Shown in pieces: positions 1 through 6,528 of a DNA stretch of 64,000 nt (position 1 is its first letter; each line of letters opens with the position of its first letter). This DNA is from Candidatus Dormiibacterota bacterium (GTDB lineage Bacteria; Vulcanimicrobiota; Vulcanimicrobiia; Vulcanimicrobiales; Vulcanimicrobiaceae). The translations under genes were made by a program, and so were the position numbers. The notes below the pieces were generated by a model. It worked only from the letters and a program-made list of their open reading frames with translations, was not told the origin of the DNA and did no database searches. Location of the stretch: assembly GCA_035532035.1 (NCBI GenBank), contig DATKRS010000004.1:241001-305000 (forward strand). The letters are read 5' to 3'.

Positions 1-1366
1 GTTGGGTCTTGGTCTCGCGGGCGAAGCCGTAAAACGGCTCGAGCTTCTTGATCGAGTACGACGGCTGCGAGATGCGCAGGCCTTGCCGGACCACGGCGTA
101 CAGGTCGACGAAGGACTGCGCTCGGAGCAGGGTGTCGAGTTCCTCCTCGCGCGTTGCGTAGAAACCTGCGAGCCGTTTGAGCGCCGCCGTCTCGTACGGT
201 GCGTAGTGGTAGACGTGCATGCCGGGATACTCGTCATGGCGGCGCGCGAGGAGATCGACGAGGGCCTCGAGGGCAGAACGCTCGTCGCGTCCGCTCTTGG
301 CCCAGTACGCGACGTAACGCCTCTCCTTCGCAAAATAGACGCCGAAGAGATACTCGAGCCCGCGCTGCGGCGTGTAGAGCGGATCGCCTTCCATATCGAA
401 GAAAACATCGCCCTCGTCCGGAGGCGGAAGCAGTGCGAAACCGCGCGACGGCTGCGCGGGAAGCAGTTCGTACGTCAGTACTCCCGTCGTGCGCTGGCCG
501 TGCTGCAGCCGCGCTTGGTCGCACAAGCGCTCGAAGGTCTCGGGCGTCATGCCGTTGGGGCGTCGCTCTTCACCGGCAGTCGCGAGCTGCGCGATCGTCG
601 TAATGCTCGCGCTGCCGAGCCGGCGAATATCGTCGCGGCGCATCAGCGCGACGAGCCCGAGGTAGTCGTCGGCATCGCGGCGCGCGTCGCAGACGGGGTT
701 CCAGCGGCAGACGCGGCAGTGCGATACCTCGTGCGGGTAGGCGCCGTTGCGCCCTCCGTCGACGTGCGCGAGAAATCCCGCCTTGAGGTGGCGGTAGTAT
801 GCGAGATAGCTTGCGAGTTCGTAGGGCGCTTCGACGTTGCTGCCCGGAACGACGACGATCCGCCGCGGCATGCCGCCCTGCAGGCGCGCGACGTGCTCGC
901 TGTAGTTGCACAGTTGCACGAGAAAGTACGTCTTCGTCGCGAGCGCGAGCTTCGTGTCGAGCACCTCGTAGCTCCACGGCCAGCGGGCGCTCGGGGTATC
1001 GACGCGCCGCAGGAAGTCGGCGTGGCCCATGAACGTTCCGTCGAAGAACGTCGCTTGGTAGATGATCTCCGCCCCGCGCTCCATCGCCGCGAGCGTCGCG
1101 TGCTCGGCCTCGTAGAGGCCCTGCGCATCGTGCCGATCTCCGGCGGGAATCTCGCAGACCCCGAGACCCCGCGATCGCAGGATCTCCAGATAGCGGCGCT
1201 CGTGCTCGTCGCCTTTGCGCGCGAGCAGTTGCGCCGTTTCGTCCGGCTCGGGCCGTAGGCGCTGCCGCTCCGTCGCCTCGCGCTCGAGCTGCGTCAGGGC
1301 TGCGCACTCGAGAAACCCGTTTAGGTCGGACGCCGAGAAGACGAGACGACCGTCGATGCGCTGCAT
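1..1366 (-). CDS. TM0106-family RecB-like nuclease (3' end cut by window)
   Basis: Reading leftwards from an ATG at 1366, about 455 codons are open and run off the window, so the C-terminus is missing. The N-terminus (MQRIDGRLVFSASDLNGF) is typical of TM0106-type RecB-like putative nucleases. Around residues 207-217 there is a Cys-rich HCRVCRWNPVC motif that looks like part of the Fe-S/PD-(D/E)xK module. Near residue 320 FFDMEGDP resembles the first acidic motif of a YprB-like RNase H fold. The last visible residues include SYSIKKLEPFYGF, also typical of the family. It is probably a DNA-processing enzyme; the substrate is unknown. It diverges from the peptide/regulator locus at 1506. The opposite strand is also open here but has arginine-rich, non-protein-like content. 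Confidence 0.85.
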   Translation of the reverse strand, partial: MQRIDGRLVFSASDLNGFLECAALTQLEREATERQRLRPEPDETAQLLARKGDEHERRYLEILRSRGLGVCEIPAGDRHDAQGLYEAEHATLAAMERGAEIIYQATFFDGTFMGHADFLRRVDTPSARWPWSYEVLDTKLALATKTYFLVQLCNYSEHVARLQGGMPRRIVVVPGSNVEAPYELASYLAYYRHLKAGFLAHVDGGRNGAYPHEVSHCRVCRWNPVCDARRDADDYLGLVALMRRDDIRRLGSASITTIAQLATAGEERRPNGMTPETFERLCDQARLQHGQRTTGVLTYELLPAQPSRGFALLPPPDEGDVFFDMEGDPLYTPQRGLEYLFGVYFAKERRYVAYWAKSGRDERSALEALVDLLARRHDEYPGMHVYHYAPYETAALKRLAGFYATREEELDTLLRAQSFVDLYAVVRQGLRISQPSYSIKKLEPFYGFARETKTQ

Positions 1367-1429
1367 GAGCCAATCGTATGCGCTTTCGATGCCATACGCC
1401 TGGCGCGATGCGCTCGAGTAGCTATACGA

Positions 1430-1462
1430 TTTCCTTACGTTTCCCTCGCCGTTTCCTTACGG
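1430..1462. promoter_or_regulatory. Three tandem 11-bp repeats, OmpR/PhoB-type operator
   Basis: Three contiguous 11-bp units are visible: TTTCCTTACGT (1430-1440), TTCCCTCGCCG (1441-1451) and TTTCCTTACGG (1452-1462). Units one and three are almost identical. Direct repeats at one helical turn are the classic binding layout of OmpR/PhoB-family winged-helix regulators. A possible -10 (TATGCC, 1471-1476) begins 8 bp after the last unit, the spacing expected when such boxes replace a -35. An OmpR-family regulator is encoded at 7585. That it binds here is inference. Confidence 0.5.
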
Positions 1463-1505
1463 ACCGGCCCTATGCCGTGCGTGACGCCTGGCGTAGGTTG
1501 GAAGT

Positions 1506-1661
1506 ATGTTCACTTTCTTCCTCAGTCTTCTCATGGGCTTCGCGGGCGTGCACGGGATGGATACGGGCGTCGGCCCGACCGGGGCCGCCGTCCGCTCGAC
1601 CTCGATCCAGCCTCCCCATCACGCTCGCATCATGGACGTGGGCACGCTTCCGACCGGCTAA
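1506..1661 (+). CDS. Small hydrophobic peptide, 51 aa (putative secreted/signal peptide)
   Basis: This 52-codon ORF begins with a hydrophobic segment (MFTFFLSLLMGFAGVHG), followed by a polar Gly/Pro/Thr-containing tail ending in MDVGTLPTG. The first 17 residues could be a signal sequence or a membrane anchor. A GGAAG lies just before the ATG and an AGG slightly further up, so the ribosome site is weak. The gene lies between the tandem 11-bp repeats and a helical-repeat protein gene that starts 49 bp after its stop. I do not recognise a family. Given a TPR-like protein and a TPR/LuxR regulator downstream, a precursor peptide for signalling is a reasonable guess. A chance ORF cannot be excluded. 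Confidence 0.45.
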   Translation: MFTFFLSLLMGFAGVHGMDTGVGPTGAAVRSTSIQPPHHARIMDVGTLPTG

Positions 1662-1710
1662 GGACTGCCGGCCCCAGGAGGGTGCCGCGCGCAGCGACAA
1701 GCCTTCGCAC

Positions 1711-3009
1711 ATGGCTGCGAAGGCCTCGACCCTGGGTCTGAGGATAGCACGCGAGGCGTTCCTACGCGCGGACTATGACGCGTGCGTCGAGATCCTTTGC
1801 GGGCGTCGCGGCGCCGAAAGAGACTTTCTCCTAGCCAGAACCTACCTTCGTATGCGGCGTCACGACGACGCGGAACGCGTTCTGCGCGCATCGCGAGCGA
1901 AGAAGCGCTCCACCTGGGCGGCGCTTGCGGGCGCAGCGATCGGGCGCCAAGGCGACACCGACGGCGCCAGGGCGCTCATCGAGGTCGCACTCGCAACGGC
2001 GAGAACGCTAGAAGAGCGCGCAGAGGCCCGCTATCAGCGGGCTTTGCTGCACTGGATGCTCCACGAGACCGACGCTGCGAGCGCGATCTTGGAGAACGAG
2101 GACTTCGGCACGTTCTCGGCAGTTGCCGAAGAGCTTCGCGCCTGGCTTGCCGTCGAGCGCGCGGATTACGCAAGCGCGATCAGGCGCTTCGAGCAGGCGG
2201 CGACCCTCGCGGGCGCAGATCTCATGGTGGTCACGGCATCGCTCTCGAATGCAGCGATCTACGCGCGCGAGATGTACATCCCGGCGGTGATGTCGGGCGT
2301 CCTGCATCGCGTGGAGAGCGTCGCTCGAACGCCGTATCTCGAGCTCACGCTCTACCAAATCACGCGCGCTGCAGCATGGTTTGCGGCAATCGACGGCGAT
2401 TTCGTTCGAGCGATGCAGCAGTTCAGCGCGCTGGAGTCGTTCCGCGTGGAGCGATCGTGGCACGTCTTCGCCCTTTGCGATCGCGCATATCTCTCGCTCG
2501 CGCTAGGTGAAGACGTCAACGGATGGCTCGTCGCCGATCAAGCCCTCGCGCTTGCGGACCAGCTCGAATGGGAGACGTTCAAGGGCAGCGAGCGCGTTGC
2601 GCTGCTCTATCTCGCAAACGTCTTCGCGCTGCATCGTCCTCTGCAGGCGCAGCGGTGCTGGCGCCGCTACAAAGCCGTTCCCGAACCAGGCCCATTCTCC
2701 GCGGCGTTTCGGCATGAGCCGCACGTGGAAGCGTGGGAACATTTTACGGCCGGCTTGGTGGAAAAGGGATTGGGCAACCCGCCGGCTGCAGCGGCGCACT
2801 TCAATCGCGCCTACTCGATTTACCGGCGACTCGGCTTCGAATGGCGTGCGGTGCTGACGCTCGTCGCGCAGCGCGGCGTCATTCCCGACGACCGCACCTA
2901 CGACGAGTACATCGACACGGTGCTGCGCCGCTTCCCCAACTCGTGGCTCGGCCTCATCGTGGACCGGGAGCGCCGCCACGCACGCGCGCCGGTGACGAGT
3001 ATCGCATGA
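1711..3009 (+). CDS. Helical-repeat (TPR-like) protein, 432 aa
   Basis: From the ATG at 1711 the protein is almost wholly helical, with Ala/Arg-rich repeats of roughly 34-40 residues (for example FLLARTYLRMRRHDDAERVL and VAEELRAWLAVERADYASAI), as in TPR proteins. No signal peptide, membrane segment or HTH is visible, so it should be a cytoplasmic scaffold or ligand-binding protein. It resembles the sensor half of MalT/LuxR-type regulators without their ATPase and DNA-binding parts. Its stop overlaps the next start (ATGA), so it is translationally coupled to the amidase-like gene. The reading frame continues open upstream, but that part has non-protein-like composition, so I chose the ATG at 1711. 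No strong Shine-Dalgarno precedes it. Confidence 0.75.
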   Translation: MAAKASTLGLRIAREAFLRADYDACVEILCGRRGAERDFLLARTYLRMRRHDDAERVLRASRAKKRSTWAALAGAAIGRQGDTDGARALIEVALATARTLEERAEARYQRALLHWMLHETDAASAILENEDFGTFSAVAEELRAWLAVERADYASAIRRFEQAATLAGADLMVVTASLSNAAIYAREMYIPAVMSGVLHRVESVARTPYLELTLYQITRAAAWFAAIDGDFVRAMQQFSALESFRVERSWHVFALCDRAYLSLALGEDVNGWLVADQALALADQLEWETFKGSERVALLYLANVFALHRPLQAQRCWRRYKAVPEPGPFSAAFRHEPHVEAWEHFTAGLVEKGLGNPPAAAAHFNRAYSIYRRLGFEWRAVLTLVAQRGVIPDDRTYDEYIDTVLRRFPNSWLGLIVDRERRHARAPVTSIA

Positions 3010-3623
3010 TCGCAGCTCTCGCGTCGGCTTCGGCGACGGCGCCGCTCGTGCGTGGGTACGACGTGCTGATCTCCGCCGGGCACGAGGGGCGGCCGCAGAG
3101 TTGCGCGCGCTTTCCGGAGCGTCACTGCTATCTTGGCACGGCGGGCGAGCGGGAATGGACGCCGATCGTCGCGGACGCGGCGACGCATGTCTTGCGCGAT
3201 TACGGCATTCGCGTCGTACGTCTTCCGGCAGATTATCCCGACGACTATGCCGTTCGTGTAGCCGTATTCATCCATTTCGACGGCTCGGCGGTGCCGTGCA
3301 GAAGTGGCGCATCGGTCGGCTACCCGAGCGCTAAGGACCGCTTCACGGCGGCGCTCTGGAAACGGCTCTACGGCAGGTTCTTTCGCTTCGGCTTTCGACC
3401 CGACAACTTCAGCATCGGTCTGCGCGAGTACTACGGCTACGACCAGGCGCGCACGGCCGACGGCGCGTACGTGCTGGAGCTGGGCGAGATGACGTGCCCC
3501 GCGCAGCGAGGGTGGCTCGCGCCGCGCTTGCGCTGGATCGGGGCGCTCGTCGCATTCTGGATCGGCCGCGTCATCGATCGTGACGTTCCGTTCCCACGCC
3601 GGCAAGCGGGTGATCCGAGATGA
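3006..3623 (+). CDS. Amidase-3-like zinc hydrolase, 205 aa
   Basis: The fold signature resembles N-acetylmuramoyl-L-alanine amidases (Amidase_3). VLISAGHEG gives a zinc-ligand His26, FIHFDG gives His90 in place of the usual SIHAN motif, and VLELGEMT gives a catalytic-type Glu158. Glu48 or Glu50 could supply the remaining ligand. There is no clear signal peptide; a hydrophobic stretch near the C-terminus (residues 176-188, ALVAFWIG) could be membrane-associated. It overlaps both neighbours by ATGA and sits between two regulatory-type proteins, which is odd for a housekeeping amidase. It could act on peptidoglycan fragments or on another amide-bonded signal. The family call is moderately sure; the substrate is inference. 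Confidence 0.65.
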   Translation: MIAALASASATAPLVRGYDVLISAGHEGRPQSCARFPERHCYLGTAGEREWTPIVADAATHVLRDYGIRVVRLPADYPDDYAVRVAVFIHFDGSAVPCRSGASVGYPSAKDRFTAALWKRLYGRFFRFGFRPDNFSIGLREYYGYDQARTADGAYVLELGEMTCPAQRGWLAPRLRWIGALVAFWIGRVIDRDVPFPRRQAGDPR

Positions 3624-6271
3624 TCCGCCCGGTCCGCCCCGACGGCCGCATCGAAACCGGCGGGACGTTCAAGCCGATCCCGCGGCCGCGCGTGGTAGAT
3701 CGCATCGCGGCTGCCGCCACGCAGCGCATCGCATTGATCGTCGCTCCTGCCGGATACGGGAAATCGGTTGCGCTGTCGCAGTTCTTGCGAGAGCTCGACG
3801 AATCGTGGCTGCGCTTCGACTTGCGTCCCGAGCACGACACGCTGCCCGGTGTATTGCGCGGCTTCGCCGAGGCGATTGAGGAGGCCGCGCCCGAAGCTCG
3901 GCGCACCCTCGCGGGCGCATACGAACGCAACCGCGCATCGCCCACCGCCGGCTCCGATCTCGCACTCTGGATGTACCAGCATCTGAAGGCGTGGCGTGGA
4001 ACGATCGCCGTCGACGACCTGCACGTCGCTGAGAAGGACCCCGAGGTCGTCCGCTTCTTCGTCGCGCTCATCGAGCGAACGAAGACGCACATTCGCTGGA
4101 TCGTCTCGACGCGCAGCGCCGCCGGGCTCCCGGTCGGGACGTGGCTCGCGTACGGCGATTGCGACCTCATGATCGACGAGCGCGATCTCTGCTTCACGAC
4201 CGAGGAGGCGAAACAAGCTGCTGCGGCGTTCAAGCTGGGCGTACGTGAAGAAGAGCTGCGCTCGCTGCTGGATCTCACCGAAGGATGGCCGACGGCGCTG
4301 AGCTTCGCGCTGCGCACGTCGACGCGCTCGGTGGATCTGCGATCGATCACGACGATGACGCGCGAGATGATCTATCAGTACCTCGCGGAGCAGGTGTACC
4401 GTTCCCTCAGTGCTGAGGAGCGTGAGTTTCTCGAGGCGATCTCGCTGCTCTCGGAGATCGACGTCGACGTGATGGTGGCGATCGGCTTCGACCGCGCGAG
4501 GAAGCTCATCAGCGATCTGCGCGAGCGCGTTGCTTTTCTCTATGAGGTGCGACCGGGCGTCTATCGCTGTCACGACCTCTTCCGCGACTTCGTCCTGCAC
4601 CAGTTGTCGCTGGAGGGAGAAGCGGCGACGAACCGTTTGCGCTGCGTGATTGCGGGCGCGATGGAGACGCTCTCGCGACCGAACGTCGCGCTTCGGCTGT
4701 ACGCCGATGCCGGAGCGGAGGCATCGGTACTGCGCTTGGTCGAAGCGCACGGCTTCGATCTCCTCGCAACCGGTCATACGGACCTCGCGCTCACCGCAAT
4801 TGCGGCGCTCACCGAGCAGCACCGCCGCGAGCATCCCGTCGTGCTCGCCCTGCGCGGCGTGCTCGAGTCATCGATCGGCCGCTTCGCGGAAGCGGAGCCG
4901 CTGCTGATGCGCAGCCTCGAGCTCGGCCAAGACGCGGGGCTGCGTGCGGCTACTGGGATGCGCCTCGCGCTGCTCTACGTCAATCAGGGTAGGGACGCTA
5001 CCGGCGTGCTGGATCCGCTGACGGCGGACGATCGCATTCCGGCTCCGCTGCTGGCCGAGGCGCTCGCGCTGCGCGCCGTGGTCGCCGCACGGGCCGGTGA
5101 GGCGGAACGCGCGACGGAGCTTCTCGACCGGGTCGAAGCGGTCGTGCAGATGTTCGAGGAGAGCGATTCGCTCGCGCGCACGCTGCAGCGCGTCGGCGTT
5201 GCAGCCTGGGAGCTGCGCCAGGATCAGCGGGCGCGGTTCGCGCTCGCGCGCAGCGCGGAGATGGCAAACCGCCTCTCGCTCCACAGCCTCGCCTGTCTTG
5301 CGTTGGACACGCTTGCTCTGGAGGCATGGTATTGCGAGAACGACGTGCCGTACGCGTTATGGTACGCGCAGCAGGCCGCATCGGCGGCGGCGAAGTCGGG
5401 CGACATCTTCAGCATGCAGACGACGGCGCTGCGCCTGCTCGCGATCGAAACATGGCGCGGAAACGTCGAGCGCATGGTGGCACTCGAGCGCCAAGCCGGC
5501 GAGCTGCGCACGAGCGACGCCTCCCGCGGCGTGTACTTGGTCGGGAGCCATGCGTACCGTCACGCGTGGGAGGGGCGCTTTGCCGAAGCGCACAGCGCGC
5601 TCGCTACCGTGCTCGACCGCGTGACGCACGGCTTCGACAGGATCATGGCGCGAGCGGTCTACACGCTCTGCCTCTCCCTGGACGGCAAGTTCAAAGAGTC
5701 GAAGGATGAGACGGCGGCTCTGATGGAGGCCATCGACGCCGAGAAGCCGCAGCGCGACGGTTTCGCGTCGCTCGGCCTCGAGATCGCGCAACTCCTAGGC
5801 ATCCTGGCCGAGGTCGTCGCCGGCCGCAGGACGGTGGCGGCGAACCTGCTGAAGCGCCGGCCCGCGCTCTCGGGCCGCCCCAGCGCCGAAGCGCTGAGGG
5901 AAGGCGTCACCAAGCTCTTGCGCAGCGTTGAGCGCCAGCCGTACCGTCCGGCGGAGATCGAGGACGCGCTCGGGCAAGCCTCGGAGCACGCGCTCGGCGG
6001 ATTCGCCCGGCTCCTCGCGGTCGCCCAGGAGCACCTAAAGAGGAGCGGCGGCGAGGAGAGCGAGCGCGAGCGGCTGACCGAGGCGGAGATCAAAGTGATC
6101 CGGCTTCTGGCCGAGGGGCTGAGCCCGAAGGAGATCGCCGCGCAGACCGAGCGCTCGGTCTTGACCGTCCAGACGCACATCAAGCACGCCATCGCCAAGC
6201 TCAACTGCAGCGGAACGGCCGAGCTGGTCACCGCCATCCACCATCGGGGGCTCGAGGCGCTGCTCGGATAG
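3620..6271 (+). CDS. MalT/LuxR-family ATPase-TPR-HTH transcriptional regulator, 883 aa
   Basis: This has the three-part layout of large LuxR (LAL/MalT-like) regulators. A Walker A (APAGYGKS, residues 42-49) and Walker B (TIAVDDLH, 128-135) form a STAND-type ATPase. A long helical TPR-like region spans roughly 340-800. A C-terminal GerE/LuxR HTH covers about 818-880 (LTEAEIKVIRLLAEGLSPKE, then SVLTVQTHIKHAIAKL). Such proteins bind a small ligand through the TPR region and activate transcription in an ATP-dependent way. The start overlaps the amidase-like gene (ATGA). A 16-bp NarL-type palindrome lies 19 bp after its stop, a plausible target for this HTH. The ligand is unknown; the flanking small-peptide genes make a peptide possible. 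Confidence 0.9.
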   Translation: MIRPVRPDGRIETGGTFKPIPRPRVVDRIAAAATQRIALIVAPAGYGKSVALSQFLRELDESWLRFDLRPEHDTLPGVLRGFAEAIEEAAPEARRTLAGAYERNRASPTAGSDLALWMYQHLKAWRGTIAVDDLHVAEKDPEVVRFFVALIERTKTHIRWIVSTRSAAGLPVGTWLAYGDCDLMIDERDLCFTTEEAKQAAAAFKLGVREEELRSLLDLTEGWPTALSFALRTSTRSVDLRSITTMTREMIYQYLAEQVYRSLSAEEREFLEAISLLSEIDVDVMVAIGFDRARKLISDLRERVAFLYEVRPGVYRCHDLFRDFVLHQLSLEGEAATNRLRCVIAGAMETLSRPNVALRLYADAGAEASVLRLVEAHGFDLLATGHTDLALTAIAALTEQHRREHPVVLALRGVLESSIGRFAEAEPLLMRSLELGQDAGLRAATGMRLALLYVNQGRDATGVLDPLTADDRIPAPLLAEALALRAVVAARAGEAERATELLDRVEAVVQMFEESDSLARTLQRVGVAAWELRQDQRARFALARSAEMANRLSLHSLACLALDTLALEAWYCENDVPYALWYAQQAASAAAKSGDIFSMQTTALRLLAIETWRGNVERMVALERQAGELRTSDASRGVYLVGSHAYRHAWEGRFAEAHSALATVLDRVTHGFDRIMARAVYTLCLSLDGKFKESKDETAALMEAIDAEKPQRDGFASLGLEIAQLLGILAEVVAGRRTVAANLLKRRPALSGRPSAEALREGVTKLLRSVERQPYRPAEIEDALGQASEHALGGFARLLAVAQEHLKRSGGEESERERLTEAEIKVIRLLAEGLSPKEIAAQTERSVLTVQTHIKHAIAKLNCSGTAELVTAIHHRGLEALLG

Positions 6272-6273
6272 AG

Positions 6274-6289
6274 TGCCTGAAAACAGGCA
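6274..6289. repeat. Perfect inverted repeat after the LuxR-type gene
   Basis: TGCCTGAAAACAGGCA is a 6-bp stem with an AAAA loop, two bases after the regulator stop codon. No T-run follows, so it is a weak terminator candidate. It could equally be an operator half of the adjoining palindrome at 6290. Confidence 0.5.
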
Positions 6290-6305
6290 TACCCAAATTT
6301 GGGTA
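6290..6305. promoter_or_regulatory. NarL/FixJ-type 7-2-7 palindromic operator
   Basis: TACCCAAATTTGGGTA is a perfect 16-bp palindrome made of heptamer TACCCAA, a 2-bp gap and TTGGGTA. NarL-family (GerE/LuxR HTH) proteins bind inverted heptamers of the TACYYMT type with exactly this 7-2-7 spacing. The regulator just upstream carries that HTH class. A further TACCCA half-site occurs at 6353-6358. Binding is inferred, not shown. Confidence 0.55.
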
Positions 6306-6357
6306 GAGACAGTAGCCGAGCCGCTCGGCTATTCTGATGGCGAGAACCTCTCTACCC
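6301..6357 (+). ncRNA. Predicted three-way-junction leader RNA upstream of 36-aa ORF
   Basis: Reading the strand as RNA gives nested perfect pairing. P1 is GGGTAGAGA (6301-6309) with TCTCTACCC (6349-6357). P2 is TAGCCGAG (6313-6320) with CTCGGCTA (6324-6331). P3 is TTCT (6332-6335) with AGAA (6343-6346). P1 closes directly against the AGGAG Shine-Dalgarno at 6358-6362. The 5' arm of P1 shares GGGTA with the upstream palindrome, so the two structures exclude one another, as in attenuators and riboswitches. No known riboswitch class was recognised. Confidence 0.4.
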
Positions 6358-6372
6358 AGGAGAACCAACAAC

Positions 6373-6483
6373 ATGTTAACTGCCATGCTCGCCCTCGCCG
6401 GGTTCGCAATGCACATCCTCGGAGGAGTCGCCGCGCTCCCCGGCCTCGTCGTGGAGATCTCACCGCCGGCTGGCGTGGGCTAA
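6373..6483 (+). CDS. Small hydrophobic peptide, 36 aa
   Basis: The ATG at 6373 has a good Shine-Dalgarno (AGGAG at 6358-6362, 10 bp away). The product begins MLTAMLALAGFAMHILGG, is strongly hydrophobic through about residue 27, and ends in the short tail EISPPAGVG. It is thus one membrane-spanning or signal-like helix plus a Pro/Gly tail. Like the 51-aa peptide at 1506 it is tied to the TPR/LuxR regulators: it begins about 100 bp after the LuxR-type gene, behind a palindrome and a structured leader. No family is recognised. Possible roles are a secreted signal, a leader peptide for the HD-GYP gene 45 bp downstream, or a small membrane regulator. Confidence 0.55.
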   Translation: MLTAMLALAGFAMHILGGVAALPGLVVEISPPAGVG

Positions 6484-6528
6484 AGCCACCTCGAAGAGTT
6501 CGCGGCATGAGAGAAAGGGACGTCTCTG

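Noticed and set aside
2..1258. Long rightward open frame of 418 codons at the window start
   Set aside because: It is the antisense of the RecB-like nuclease, in register with its codons. The leftward frame shows recognisable nuclease motifs while this one does not.
570..1373. Leftward 267-codon frame in the same region
   Set aside because: Its Arg/Ala-rich composition is a GC-rich shadow. The nuclease lies in another leftward frame starting at 1366.
1378..1710. N-terminal extension of the TPR-like protein back to 1378
   Set aside because: The extra 111 residues are Arg/Ser/Pro-rich without helical pattern, and they overlap the peptide ORF and operator repeats in another frame.
6332..6348. 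Hammerhead-ribozyme-like core (CTGATG ... GAA) inside the leader junction
   Set aside because: The A after CTGATG is G, the GAAA element reads GAACC, and extra bases separate it from the neighbouring stem, so the catalytic core is not met.
6301..6357. c-di-GMP (GEMM) riboswitch before the HD-GYP gene
   Set aside because: None of the conserved GEMM-I or GEMM-II sequence blocks are present; only the gene context would fit.
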